Assembly (NCBI GenBank): GCA_964419255.1
Contig: CAYQOU010000003.1
Span: 1-64,000 of the forward strand
Direction of reading: 5' to 3'
Source of the DNA: CAZPHU01 sp964419255
Lineage (GTDB): Bacteria > Fibrobacterota > Chitinivibrionia > Chitinivibrionales > CAYFVL01
Length of the DNA stretch: 64,000 nt
Numbering within the stretch: the stretch's first letter is position 1; every line of letters starts with the position of its first letter. The notes under the pieces are model-generated. The model was not told the origin of the DNA, ran no database searches, and saw only the letters and a program-made list of their open reading frames with translations. The translations under genes were made by a program, and so were the position numbers. Positions 35,229 to 44,699 of this stretch are shown here, one piece after another.

Positions 35229-37943
35229 ATGGTTCAGCAGAGTAGTGACACACGGGAAAAACCGGTCGTTGAGCCCTGGGGTAAAAAAGTTGACGAGGTG
35301 CTCAAACAGCTTGAGGTAGATCAGCAAAATGGTCTTAATGGCCATCAGGTACGTAACCGTCTTCAACACTGGGGAACAAACCGGCTTCAAGCTGACAAAA
35401 AAAGGGGAGTCCTGGCGATACTGATCGACCAGTCGAAAAGCATCCTGGTCATAATTCTTTTTGTGGCTGCGGTCCTGTCGTTTCTGTTTGGCAATATCGT
35501 CGAGGGTATTGCCATTCTGGCAGTGGTGGTTTTGAATGTCCTGGTTGGCTTTATCATGGAGCTGCGGGCTGTGCGCTCGATGGAGGCATTGCAGAAGCTG
35601 GGCCAGACAACAACCACGGTTCTCCGTGAGGGACAGCCCGATGAGATTTCCGCCGAGCAACTGGTGCCTGGAGACATCGTTTTGATTGAAAGCGGAGATG
35701 TGGTCACCGCCGACATTCGCCTTCTGGAGGCCAATAAGCTTCAGGCAGATGAGTCGGTGTTGACAGGGGAGTCGATGCCGGTGACAAAAAAAGTCGAGCC
35801 GATAGAGGCCGAAGCATCTATGGCGGATCGTACAAACATGCTGTATAAGGGAACCGCTGTTACAAGGGGCAGTGGAGCGGGAGTGGTTGTCGGCACCGGT
35901 ACCCTGACTGAGCTGGGGCGGATCTCTACATTGACTAAAGGAATCGAATCAAAAGGGACCTTACTGCAAAAGCAGATAGACCATCTGGGTAAGCGTCTCA
36001 TCTGGTTAACCATCGGGGTCACGATTCTGATTGCGCTTGTAGGGATTCTGGCGGGAAAAGAGCTGGTGCTTATCATAGAAACCGCGGTCGCTCTGGCCGT
36101 GGCCACGGTTCCTGAGGGGCTCCCTATAGTGGCAACAATAGCTCTTGCCCGCGGGATGTGGCGCATGGCGCAGCGAAATGCCCTGATACGGCGTCTCTCG
36201 GCCGTCGAGACTCTGGGCTCCACCAGCATAATCCTGACCGATAAAACCGGTACACTCACCGAAAATCGCATGAGAGTGCAGAGGTACACTCTTGCGGACG
36301 GGCTAGTGGATATCTCTCAAAACGGGGAGACTTTCACACGCGATGACAAACAAACATCCGCAAAAGATGACCCTCTGCTGGAAAAAGCCCTCAGGGTCGG
36401 TGTTCTTTGCAATAATGCGGCGATTACAACCGAGGATGAAGAGGTCGGCGAGCCGATGGAGGTTGCGCTGCTGCGGGCCGGGACGGTCGCCCAAATGGAC
36501 AGAGAGGAAATCGTCGAACACATGCCGGAGGAGCGTGAGGAGGCTTTCGATCCGGATACGAAGATGATGGCAACTTTTCACAGGCAGGATGAAGAATATT
36601 TTGTCGCTGTCAAGGGGGCTCCGGAAGCGGTTTTGGCAAAATGTAGGGCTGTCGCATCGCCAGAAGGGTCGCCATCCCGATTGAGCGATTCGGGAAGAGA
36701 AAAATGGCTCGAGAAAAACAAAGAGATGGCGCAGGATGGACTGCGGGTGCTTGCCCTGGCAAGTAAGGAGGTGGAATCTGCGGATGTCGATCCGTATGAA
36801 AATCTGATTCTGCTTGGTTTGGTAGGTTTGGTTGATCCGCCGCGAGAGGATGTTCGTGAGGCTATACGGGTGTGTCACAAGGCGGGCATTCGGGTGGTTA
36901 TGGTTACGGGTGATCAGCCTGAGACTGCCCGGAATGTCGCGAAAGCGGTGGCTGTTTCGGAAGGTTCGGTGGATGATCATGTTCATACGGGCAAGGCGCT
37001 GCAGGGTATCGATGAAAGCAGCGAAGAGGAAAAACAAAGACTGGTAGACACCTCGATATTCGCGCGAATCAGTCCGGAACAGAAACTTGATCTTATAAGG
37101 CTTCATCAGCAGCATGGCTCTATTGTGGCAATGATCGGTGACGGAGTAAACGATGCCCCTGCATTGAAGAAGGCAGATATCGGTGTGGCAATGGCTAAGC
37201 GGGGAACTCAGGTTGCCAAAGATGCCGCAGACATGCAGCTTCAGGACGATCGTTTCGCAACCATAATTGTTGCGGTTGCGCAGGGGCGTGCCATATTCGG
37301 AAACATCAGGAAGTTTATCGAGTATCTGCTCTCACTGAATCTCAGCGAGGTGCTGGCGGTGGGGGCCGCATCGGTTGCCGGTCTCCCGTTACCGATTCTT
37401 CCCCTGCAGATTCTCTATGTAAACCTGATAACCGATGTGTTTCCGGCTCTGGCTCTTGGAGTTGGTGAGGGGGAATCAAATATTATGGAAGGCGATCCCA
37501 GAGATCCTAAAGAGCCGATCCTGGCCGCCAAGCACTGGGCCGCCCTCAGCGGACTCGGGTTCATAATTGCGATTATCACGCTGGCGGCACTCGTTTTGGC
37601 TCTTAAGTGGTTTGGTGTCCCGCAAGAGAGGGCGGTCACCATCTCCTTTCTGACCATGGCACTGTCTCAGATATGGCAAGTGTTGAATGTGCGATCCAGA
37701 AAATCAAACATTATCAAAAATGAAATCACCAGAAACAAATGGGTGTGGGGATCGATTCTTTTATGTGTCGGATTAATAATATTTGCTGCATATATGCCCG
37801 GATTATCAAAGGTCTTGTCTCTGGTGCCGCCTACTTTAGACGAATGGCTGTTTATCGGGGGGATGAGCCTGCTGACAATCGTATTCGGTCAAATCTCGGT
37901 TGAAATAGCCGGCCTTTTCGGCTCTAAAAAGTCCAAGGAGTAA
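35229..37943 (+). CDS. P2A-type Ca2+-transporting P-type ATPase
   Basis: The 904-residue cation pump has the A-domain 'LTGESMPVTK', the phosphorylation site 'ILTDKTGTLTENRM' and the hinge 'MIGDGVNDAPALKKADIGVAM'. Calcium-site residues of SERCA/PMR1 pumps are all present: the M4 motif 'VATVPEGLPIVA', Asn and Glu in M5 ('LSLNLSEVLAV') and Asn-Thr-Asp in M6 ('VNLITDVFPALALG'). The N-terminal domain is of cation-ATPase-N type. It should export Ca2+ (or Mn2+) from the cytoplasm. The next gene begins three bases after its stop, implying one transcript. Confidence 0.93.
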   Translation: MVQQSSDTREKPVVEPWGKKVDEVLKQLEVDQQNGLNGHQVRNRLQHWGTNRLQADKKRGVLAILIDQSKSILVIILFVAAVLSFLFGNIVEGIAILAVVVLNVLVGFIMELRAVRSMEALQKLGQTTTTVLREGQPDEISAEQLVPGDIVLIESGDVVTADIRLLEANKLQADESVLTGESMPVTKKVEPIEAEASMADRTNMLYKGTAVTRGSGAGVVVGTGTLTELGRISTLTKGIESKGTLLQKQIDHLGKRLIWLTIGVTILIALVGILAGKELVLIIETAVALAVATVPEGLPIVATIALARGMWRMAQRNALIRRLSAVETLGSTSIILTDKTGTLTENRMRVQRYTLADGLVDISQNGETFTRDDKQTSAKDDPLLEKALRVGVLCNNAAITTEDEEVGEPMEVALLRAGTVAQMDREEIVEHMPEEREEAFDPDTKMMATFHRQDEEYFVAVKGAPEAVLAKCRAVASPEGSPSRLSDSGREKWLEKNKEMAQDGLRVLALASKEVESADVDPYENLILLGLVGLVDPPREDVREAIRVCHKAGIRVVMVTGDQPETARNVAKAVAVSEGSVDDHVHTGKALQGIDESSEEEKQRLVDTSIFARISPEQKLDLIRLHQQHGSIVAMIGDGVNDAPALKKADIGVAMAKRGTQVAKDAADMQLQDDRFATIIVAVAQGRAIFGNIRKFIEYLLSLNLSEVLAVGAASVAGLPLPILPLQILYVNLITDVFPALALGVGEGESNIMEGDPRDPKEPILAAKHWAALSGLGFIIAIITLAALVLALKWFGVPQERAVTISFLTMALSQIWQVLNVRSRKSNIIKNEITRNKWVWGSILLCVGLIIFAAYMPGLSKVLSLVPPTLDEWLFIGGMSLLTIVFGQISVEIAGLFGSKKSKE

Positions 37944-37946
37944 TAC

Positions 37947-40790
37947 ATGTTTTTCCTTTTTGGTCTGATCCTGGTGATCGCCGGAGCCATACCCCTTATT
38001 ATTACACTGTCGCGCAGGCAGAAAATGGCACATGATCGTTTTCAAAAGAGGGTTGTTTTTTCGGTGTGGTTTCTGGTGTGGGTAGTTTTAGCACTGATTG
38101 GCTCTAACATATTTTTCCATTTCTATACCGAATATCTGTGGTTTTCAAATCTCGACTATACCCGGCGTTTTTGGACGGTACTTACGGCAGAGTCTACGCT
38201 GTATGCGATCGGTGCCGCTGTTACATTTCTCTTTTTCTTCATTGTCATAAAGGTTGCTCTAGGCAAATCTTCCGGCTTCTCCTCCTGGCGCCCGGCAGCG
38301 ATAACTGCTGCTCTTCTGGCGGCTTTTACCGGTCTGGGCGCCGGCGCATTATGGGAGAAGGCGCTTCTGTATATATACCAGGTTCAGTCACCGGTTAGTG
38401 AGCCCGTTTTCAACCGTCCTGTTAGTTATTATCTCTTTTCACTCCCCTTTTATTCAGAGTTGATTCCGTTGGTAGTCACTCTGCTTGTAGTAGGTACAGG
38501 CACCGCTGCGGTAACATCGATGGTAAGCACGGCAGGCATACGTTCGGGAAATTTTGATTCGGGCCAGGCATCAAAACGCATGTGGAAAGTTGCGGGGCTG
38601 TTGATGTTTCTTGTGGGGGCGCTGTTACTGGTGCTTGCATTTAACTCTTATCTAGATCTCTTCCGGCTGTTATTTAACCGCAGCGGACCGGTGGTCGGAG
38701 CCGATTATGTTGATGTGAATTACCGGACAATAGGATTATATCTTACTATCGGAGCGTATCTGCTGGGTGCAATACTGCTTGTCGGTGGGGGTGTCTCAAA
38801 GACGTTTCGAAGAAAAGTACTTGGGTTTCAAATCCAACAAAGACCGGGTGGAAAATCGATCCGGAAAAGAACTCTGGTGATTCCTGCCGTCCTGGTTGGA
38901 CTGGTGATTCTGTTCAGATGGGCAATACCTCAATTGGTAGCCTCCCTTTATGTTGAGCCAAACGAAATATCTTTGCAGTTACCATATGTCAAAAGAAATA
39001 TCACCTATACCCGTTATGCTTTTTCAATTGATTCAGCGCGCATAGACCAGGTGCAGTATAATGTAGGTGGCGATGTTACTCCACAGGTGGCGGATGAGAA
39101 CCCACAGGCCCTCCAAAATGTGAGACTGTGGGACTGGCGGGCCTTGATGGACAACCTTCGTGAAAAGCAGGAGATACGACTGTACTATGTATTTAATGAT
39201 GTCGATATCGATCGGTATAACCTTCAGGATTACCATCAGACAATGCTCTCGGTGCGGGAGCTGGATAAATCAGCACTCTCTCCACAATCACAAAACTGGG
39301 TAAGTCGTCACCTTAAATATACCCACGGATTTGGATTGGTGATGCTTCCGGTGCACGATTTTTTGCCACAAGGCGGTCCGGATTTTCTCATTAAAAGCAT
39401 TCCACCCGAGGTGGAAACTCCTCATTTACAGGTAGCACAGCCGAGAATCTATTATGGAGAGCTGACCGATGATGTGGTGTATGTAAATACAACCGAACCG
39501 GAGTTTGATTTTCCCGCCGGTGATACCAATCAGTACAACACCTATGATGGTCATGGTGGTGTAGGTATCGGCTCTCTTTTCCGTCGATTCGCCTTTGCGT
39601 TGAAAAACGCAGATTATAGATTGTTATTATCTACCTACTTTACAGAAGATTCGAGAATCCTTTTTGATCGGCAGATAAAGACCCGAATACAAAAATTAGC
39701 TCCCTTTTTGCATCTTGACCGCGATCCTTATGCTGTCTTGACCGAGCGGGGGCGCATCGTTTTCATCGCCGACGCCTATACCACCTCGGAAGCATATCCA
39801 TATGCTGAAAAGTACAGGGGACGCCTCGCTGACTATCTCGGTGTCAATTACATACGTAACTCGGTTAAAGTTGTCGTCGATGCATACCATGGAGATGTGG
39901 ATTTTTATGTCGCCGATACAAGCGATGTTATCATCAAAACCTATGAGCGTATTTTCCCCGGGCTTTTGAAGCCCATCTCCAGGATGCCCGATGATCTGCA
40001 TCAGCATATACGGTACCCTGTCGATTATTTTACTATTCAGGCAGAGATGTATGCGACCTATCATATGGCAGATCCCAATGTCTTTTACCAGAGGGAGGAT
40101 GTCTGGGAGTTTGCCACCGAGAGGTATCGGGAAAATTTTCAGTCGGTCACTCCCTATTATGTCATGGTGCATTTTCCGGAGGAAGAGAATATCGAAATGG
40201 TTCTGATGCTTCCCTTTACTCCTAAGAATAAGAATGTGATGAATGCATGGATGGCCGCTCGCTGTGATCCGCCGCATTACGGAAAATTGCGAGTTTTTCC
40301 GTTTCCCAAGGGAGTCGAGGTATTGGGGCCTCGTCAGATAGAGGCCAGGATAGATCAGGATACTCAAATGTCTCAGTTGATGACGTTGTGGGGGCAGCGC
40401 GGCTCATCGGTCATTCGGGGCAATTTACTGGCAATACCTCTTTTCAGTGAAAATACACTCTACATAATGTATGCGGAGCCGATTTTCATACAAGCCGAAA
40501 ACGCTCAGCTTCCTGAAATAAAAAGAATCGTCCTCGCCGACCAGCAGAGAGTGGTATGGGCTGATAATTTCGAAAATGCACTTGAGCGGCTCACCGGCCG
40601 GAAGGAGGCACAGGCTGAGGAGGCTCCACCGCAGGCAACCGGACAGGCTCAACCCTCACTGCCGCTGATCAGGCGTGCGGTCGATCAGTTCGAACAGTAT
40701 CAGAGCGCCCTGCGGGCAGGAAACTATGAAGAGGCGGGCAGAGCGCTGGATCGGTTGAAGCAGACGATGCGGCAGCTTGAAAAAAGTTGA
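37947..40790 (+). CDS. UPF0182 family large membrane protein
   Basis: The 947-residue protein matches UPF0182 (COG1615). About seven membrane helices occupy the first 310 residues ('FFLFGLILVIAGAIPLIITL', 'VVLALIGSNIFFHFYTEYLWF'). A large soluble region follows with 'LWDWRALMDNLREKQEIRLYY', 'YGELTDDVVYVNT', 'FALKNADYRLLLS' and 'YPVDYFTIQAEMYATYHM'. The function is unknown in all species. The C-terminal acidic/Pro-rich linker and helical end ('FEQYQSALRAGNYEEAGRAL') are usual for the family. Its tight spacing behind a Ca2+-type ATPase gene hints at a link to ion or envelope homeostasis. Confidence 0.92.
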   Translation: MFFLFGLILVIAGAIPLIITLSRRQKMAHDRFQKRVVFSVWFLVWVVLALIGSNIFFHFYTEYLWFSNLDYTRRFWTVLTAESTLYAIGAAVTFLFFFIVIKVALGKSSGFSSWRPAAITAALLAAFTGLGAGALWEKALLYIYQVQSPVSEPVFNRPVSYYLFSLPFYSELIPLVVTLLVVGTGTAAVTSMVSTAGIRSGNFDSGQASKRMWKVAGLLMFLVGALLLVLAFNSYLDLFRLLFNRSGPVVGADYVDVNYRTIGLYLTIGAYLLGAILLVGGGVSKTFRRKVLGFQIQQRPGGKSIRKRTLVIPAVLVGLVILFRWAIPQLVASLYVEPNEISLQLPYVKRNITYTRYAFSIDSARIDQVQYNVGGDVTPQVADENPQALQNVRLWDWRALMDNLREKQEIRLYYVFNDVDIDRYNLQDYHQTMLSVRELDKSALSPQSQNWVSRHLKYTHGFGLVMLPVHDFLPQGGPDFLIKSIPPEVETPHLQVAQPRIYYGELTDDVVYVNTTEPEFDFPAGDTNQYNTYDGHGGVGIGSLFRRFAFALKNADYRLLLSTYFTEDSRILFDRQIKTRIQKLAPFLHLDRDPYAVLTERGRIVFIADAYTTSEAYPYAEKYRGRLADYLGVNYIRNSVKVVVDAYHGDVDFYVADTSDVIIKTYERIFPGLLKPISRMPDDLHQHIRYPVDYFTIQAEMYATYHMADPNVFYQREDVWEFATERYRENFQSVTPYYVMVHFPEEENIEMVLMLPFTPKNKNVMNAWMAARCDPPHYGKLRVFPFPKGVEVLGPRQIEARIDQDTQMSQLMTLWGQRGSSVIRGNLLAIPLFSENTLYIMYAEPIFIQAENAQLPEIKRIVLADQQRVVWADNFENALERLTGRKEAQAEEAPPQATGQAQPSLPLIRRAVDQFEQYQSALRAGNYEEAGRALDRLKQTMRQLEKS

Positions 40791-40846
40791 AATCGATATG
40801 CAGGCGGATTACCAGTCGCCGATTTAAAGACTGTGTATATCCCAAA

Positions 40847-40897
40847 TTGAGCGATTCTCCCGCGGTGATTCGCACAGTTGCTTTTGGTCATAAGGGG
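40847..40897. repeat. Dispersed intergenic repeat, copy 2
   Basis: TTGAGCGATTCTCCCGCGG then TGATTCGCACAG and, further on, GGTCATAAGGGG. This matches copies at 31644 and 42167. It lies 57 bases after the UPF0182 stop. A separate tail (GAATCCTTGATCCCTGATTC-CCGGCTTTGCCCGGA, about 41030-41062) partly recurs at 50300-50327 (AATCCTTGATTATCCGGCTG-TGCCGGA). Confidence 0.65.
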
Positions 40898-41076
40898 TTT
40901 TCGGCATCTGGAAAATCTACAGAGGATATTCCAAACGATTGCACGATTGCTTCAACCCTTCTGCCCTCGAGAAATTGCGCGAATCATCCGCTCCGAACCG
41001 CACAGCTTTGGAATTTATTTTTTTGCCGAATCCTTGATCCCTGATTCTCCGGCTTTGCCCGGATTTAGGAGAACGT

Positions 41077-42084
41077 ATGAAAAAAGAGGCGATGCTGTAC
41101 GAAAAGAGTGGTGAGAGGGTGCACTGTTTTCTGTGTGCACATCACTGCAAGATTTCCAACGGGAAATTTGGTTTCTGTGGTGTTCGTGAGAATATCGACG
41201 GGAAACTCTATACCTATGTCTATGGAGATGTTATGGCCCGCCAGGTAGACCCTGTTGAAAAGAAGCCTCTCTACCATTTTCTGCCCGGTACCCAGACCTA
41301 TTCGATCGCCACTCCGGGGTGCAATTTCCATTGTGATTTCTGTCAGAACTGGCAAATCTCGCAACGTAGTTTCAGGGATGGAACGGCGGGGCGGGGTATT
41401 CCGATGACACCCCGGACTATCGTAGAGGCGGCAAAAGAGGCCGGATGTAAGAGCATCAGCTACACCTATACCGAGCCGACCATATTTTTTGAATATGCCT
41501 ACGATATTGCAGTGCTTGCACACGAAGCAGGCTTACGAAATGTCTTTGTTTCAAATGGGTTCATGACATCTCAGGCGATCGAAAAGATTTCTTCATATCT
41601 GGATGCAATCAATATCGATGTGAAAGCGTTTACCGACTCTTTTTATCATGACCAATGTGCCGCGAGATTGCAGCCAGTACTGGATTCGATTAAATTGATT
41701 AAAGAAAAGGGCATCTGGCTTGAGGTGACGACGCTTTTGATACCGGGCCGCAATGACTCCACGGAAGAGCTGAATGCTATCGCATCCTTTATCGCCAAAA
41801 CCGGCAAAGGCATTCCCTGGCATATCTCACGTTTTCATCCCGACTACCAATACACAGACGCACCGGTTACCCCATCGGAATCGCTTCATAAAGCACGGGA
41901 AATCGGAAAAAAACATGGGCTTGAATATGTATACCTGGGTAATATCGCTGAAGATACGAGTAGCTTTTGTCCGCGATGTGACAGTCGTGTGATCGATCGA
42001 TCCCGGGCCTATGGTGCACGGTCGCTCTTACAAGAAGGCCACTGTCCGTCCTGCGGTTTTCTGATAAATGGCGTCTGGGAGTAG
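41077..42084 (+). CDS. amrS: AmmeMemoRadiSam system radical SAM enzyme
   Basis: The 335-residue protein has the radical SAM CxxxCxxC motif as 'PGCNFHCDFCQNW' (Cys82, 86, 89). A Cys-rich N-terminus ('CFLCAHHCKISNGKFGFCG') and a C-terminal zinc-ribbon-like pair ('FCPRCDSRVID', 'CPSCGFLINGVW') flank the barrel. This is the layout of the AmmeMemoRadiSam group, which usually pairs with AMMECR1 and Memo domain proteins. Neither partner lies within this window. The reaction is not established; a radical modification of a small molecule or RNA is proposed in the literature. Start ATG 41077 follows TAGGAGAACGT. Confidence 0.92.
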   Translation: MKKEAMLYEKSGERVHCFLCAHHCKISNGKFGFCGVRENIDGKLYTYVYGDVMARQVDPVEKKPLYHFLPGTQTYSIATPGCNFHCDFCQNWQISQRSFRDGTAGRGIPMTPRTIVEAAKEAGCKSISYTYTEPTIFFEYAYDIAVLAHEAGLRNVFVSNGFMTSQAIEKISSYLDAINIDVKAFTDSFYHDQCAARLQPVLDSIKLIKEKGIWLEVTTLLIPGRNDSTEELNAIASFIAKTGKGIPWHISRFHPDYQYTDAPVTPSESLHKAREIGKKHGLEYVYLGNIAEDTSSFCPRCDSRVIDRSRAYGARSLLQEGHCPSCGFLINGVWE

Positions 42085-42166
42085 ACGGTTAAAAGCTCAT
42101 AGAACCTGCGCTTCTTTCAGGACAGGGCTTGGAAAAAGTGGTGCAAAAGCTCAGGTTATAGGTAAA

Positions 42167-42198
42167 CTGAGCGATTCTCTCGCGGCGATTCGCACAAC
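42167..42198. repeat. Dispersed intergenic repeat, copy 3
   Basis: CTGAGCGATTCTCTCGCGG followed by CGATTCGCACAACT. It sits between the convergent radical SAM and HD-GYP genes. This copy is the best match to the consensus drawn from copies 1 and 2 but lacks the CATAAGGGG tail. Confidence 0.65.
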
Positions 42199-42203
42199 TC
42201 TGG

Positions 42204-43115
42204 TTAAAGATCGTAATCTGCGTTGAGATCACGATCGCTCCACTCGAAATCGTTGGGTGTGAGTGGCTCGGCGTCTGTTTCTTTTCTGATGATAAGTATA
42301 TCTGCAATATTATCAAGAAATAAATCGACCAGTTCGGGGTCGAAGTATTTTTCACGCTCCTTGCGTATGATACGGCAGGCAACATCGATGGGGTATGGCT
42401 TCTTATAGGGACGCCTCGTGGTAAGTGCATCGAATGTGTCTGCAAGAGCAACAATTCGCGCGGTCAACGGTATCGAATAGGATTCTTTCTGATATGGATA
42501 CCCATTACCATCCCAGCGCTCATGATGATATAAGGCTATTTCGCTACCCATCTGAAGAACAGGGGCGGAAGCGTTACGAAGTATGTTGGCACCAATAATG
42601 GTGTGTGACTTCATGATTTCGAATTCCTGAGAAGTCAGAGTACCTTCCTTGAGAAGAATATCATCAGGGATTCCGATTTTTCCGACGTCATGCATGGATG
42701 AAGCATGAAACAGCTGCTCGGCGGCATCGTCATTGAGTCCATACTTTCTGGCGACAAACGCACTGTATCGACTGATTCGGGCGATGTGCTTGCCTGTTTC
42801 TCTGTCTTTATATTCTGCGGCGGTAACAAGTCGGTTTATAGTATCATAGTAGGCTTCTCGAAGCTTGTGATTGTTTTTTCTGAGTTCGGTGATCGTCCTT
42901 CGCAGATCAACGGCGTACTGAGTGAGTTGACTGTTTGTCTGGGCAAGTTCACGCTTATGATCTTTGGCTTCGCGGTAAATTGTGGCTAAATCGGTCGCAA
43001 ACCGCAGTGACTGTTCGCAGTGGTGGGCGTGTTCGCTTTCCATCTGTCGCAGGCGTTTTTGCAGGGCATACGTGTCGGGCAGTTTGTAATTATCGGCTGT
43101 ATCTGGTGAAGTCAT
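42204..43115 (-). CDS. HD-GYP domain cyclic-di-GMP phosphodiesterase
   Basis: The 303-residue protein has a long N-terminal coiled coil (residues 15-95) and then an HD-GYP domain. The HD pair is at 142-143 ('SSMHDVGKIGIPDD') and the GYP loop lies in 'HHERWDGNGYPYQ'; His110 and other metal ligands are present. It should degrade c-di-GMP in the cytoplasm. The coiled coil probably couples it to a partner; the receiver protein encoded 38 bases upstream is the obvious candidate, making a two-piece version of the common REC-HD-GYP regulator. Confidence 0.92.
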   Translation of the reverse strand: MTSPDTADNYKLPDTYALQKRLRQMESEHAHHCEQSLRFATDLATIYREAKDHKRELAQTNSQLTQYAVDLRRTITELRKNNHKLREAYYDTINRLVTAAEYKDRETGKHIARISRYSAFVARKYGLNDDAAEQLFHASSMHDVGKIGIPDDILLKEGTLTSQEFEIMKSHTIIGANILRNASAPVLQMGSEIALYHHERWDGNGYPYQKESYSIPLTARIVALADTFDALTTRRPYKKPYPIDVACRIIRKEREKYFDPELVDLFLDNIADILIIRKETDAEPLTPNDFEWSDRDLNADYDL

Positions 43116-43153
43116 ATGCGATGTTCTTTCCGGGAATGGAAAAGTATATCGGA

Positions 43154-43543
43154 TTATTGACAGGAGCCCTCGAGGATCGTTTCGACTTTCTCGATTAATT
43201 CGAGCGGACTGAACGGTTTTGTCAGATAATCGTAGGCGCCGGCATCCAGTGCTCTTCTGATATTAGTCTTGTCTCTGTCACCCGATAGCATTATCACCAC
43301 ACAATCTTTTGTTTGGTGATCAGCCTTGATTTGTCTGGTTGCCTCTATGCCGTTTATCTTCCCTGGCATGCCGACATCCATGATGATGAGATGTGGCTTG
43401 TGTTTGCGGCTCATCTGAAGGGCTTCGATGGCATCTTCAGCAATGAGAACAATGCTTTCTTCGTTCTCCAGAGTAGTTGCAACCAGTTCCCTGATCTCTT
43501 TGCTGTCGTCTACAACCAGAATAGTTTTGGATCCGCTGTTCAT
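43154..43543 (-). CDS. Stand-alone receiver-domain response regulator
   Basis: The 129-residue protein is a complete receiver only: acidic pair in 'LVVDDSKEIRELV', phospho-Asp in 'LIIMDVGMPGKING', Thr/Ser in 'IMLSGDRDK' and Lys in 'YDYLTKPFSP'. It is co-directional with the HD-GYP gene and likely regulates it through protein contact. Its cognate kinase is not adjacent; the orphan kinases at 9433 and 45070 are candidates. Confidence 0.92.
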   Translation of the reverse strand: MNSGSKTILVVDDSKEIRELVATTLENEESIVLIAEDAIEALQMSRKHKPHLIIMDVGMPGKINGIEATRQIKADHQTKDCVVIMLSGDRDKTNIRRALDAGAYDYLTKPFSPLELIEKVETILEGSCQ

Positions 43544-44125
43544 TTGTGCACTCCAGGTTTCACCTGTCTCCGGGAGTATGTGACCCGGGTTTCATAATTT
43601 TTTCAGATGGCGCAATCATTTGCAGGGCATGAGAATGCAGCTGCAAGCTTCTAATGGTACGCATCCTAAATGACTAAAGTCAAGATGAAAATTGGCTCGC
43701 TTGTGTTTTTTTTGGATCGACTGTATAGGGAAAAATCGCTCTGCTCTATGCCTGATGCTCCATTGAGGCTGCGGTGCTGCCTATAGGGACATTAGATTTG
43801 GTGTCGAAGAATATCTTCTTACACAACATCTTGTAACCCGTCCACCCCTCATAAAGGTTTTTGGAAAGATTATACTACATGGTGCAATTATTTGATTCTC
43901 ATAAGTATAAAAAACAGGGTATATTGAGAACTCTGACAGTTCTTGTGTAGAGATCGATTCGGATTTTTCACTAAAAATGCAAGGGTTTGTGCGGGTAAAG
44001 GCTGCCGAAAGGAGCTAATATGGGTCGGGAAATTGAAATGGCATGACTCTTGTTTGTGCTATGGGCGGGAAAAATAGGTTTTTAGAACCTGACACATGTA
44101 AAACTTGACCAAAGGAGACCAGCCT
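43544..44125. other. 582-base gene-free stretch
   Basis: This AT-rich region lies between the divergent receiver gene and the DUF1540 gene. No frame looks like protein. It should contain both promoters, but no operator, riboswitch or strong hairpin was recognised. Confidence 0.4.
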
Positions 44126-44407
44126 ATGGAAATGCCAAAGATAATCGATTGCGACGCTGAAGATTGTGCCTATAATAAGGAAAAACAGTGTCATGCCTGG
44201 GCTATCAACGTGGGGGGAAAGGAGCCAATCTGTGACACCTTCTTGAAGAGCAGCAGTAAGGGGGGAATCAAAGATGTCATTGGTGGAGTAGGAGCGTGCA
44301 AGGTGGAAAGCTGCGCTTATAACGACAACTTCGAATGTTCAGCACAAGGCATTCATGTCAAGCAGCAGGGAAGCCATGCAGATTGCAGTACATATAAATC
44401 TCGATAG
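44126..44407 (+). CDS. Protein with two DUF1540 Cys-rich domains
   Basis: The 93-residue protein has two copies of the DUF1540 motif: 'DCDAEDCAYNKEKQCHAWAI...CDTF' and 'ACKVESCAYNDNFECSAQGI...CSTY'. Each has four spaced Cys, probably binding a metal. The function of the family is unknown; it is common in Firmicutes and anaerobes. ATG 44126 follows AAAGGAGACC and is preferred over the TTG at 44105. It converges on the ferredoxin gene at 44413 with a 5-base gap. Confidence 0.88.
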   Translation: MEMPKIIDCDAEDCAYNKEKQCHAWAINVGGKEPICDTFLKSSSKGGIKDVIGGVGACKVESCAYNDNFECSAQGIHVKQQGSHADCSTYKSR

Positions 44408-44412
44408 GTGAA

Positions 44413-44607
44413 TCATTCGGTTATGATGATAGCGTGCTCGGGACACTCCCGAGCAGCTCTTAAAACATCTTCCCGGTATTTCCTGGGGATTTCATCGGCA
44501 GTAACGTATGCTTTTTTGTTGCCGGTGGCAAATCTAAACATACGGGGGCAAATTTGGACACAAGTGCCAACCGTTTTGCATCGGTTCGGATCAACGTAAG
44601 CTTTCAT
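44413..44607 (-). CDS. Small ferredoxin lacking the second cluster Cys (3Fe-4S type)
   Basis: The 64-residue protein is a monocluster ferredoxin. Ligand positions are Cys10, Val13, Cys16, Cys20 and Cys55 ('CKTVGTCVQICP' and 'ARECPEHAI'). The second position of the CxxCxxC motif is Val, so a [3Fe-4S] cluster, or [4Fe-4S] with a non-Cys ligand, is expected. This is as in Pyrococcus-type ferredoxins, where that position is Asp. The redox partner is unknown. Its gene is divergent from the ferredoxin gene at 44700. Confidence 0.88.
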   Translation of the reverse strand: MKAYVDPNRCKTVGTCVQICPRMFRFATGNKKAYVTADEIPRKYREDVLRAARECPEHAIIITE

Positions 44608-44699
44608 GGAATTTTCCCGAAGTTAAAAACTATCTGTCGTGCAAATGGCGGGCCAGTCGATCATCCGACAGAGTCAATTTTCAATGGAGGTATACGGCA

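Noticed and set aside
35202..35660. 152-codon minus-strand frame opposite the P-type ATPase start
   Set aside because: Antisense to a strongly supported gene and without any recognisable domain.
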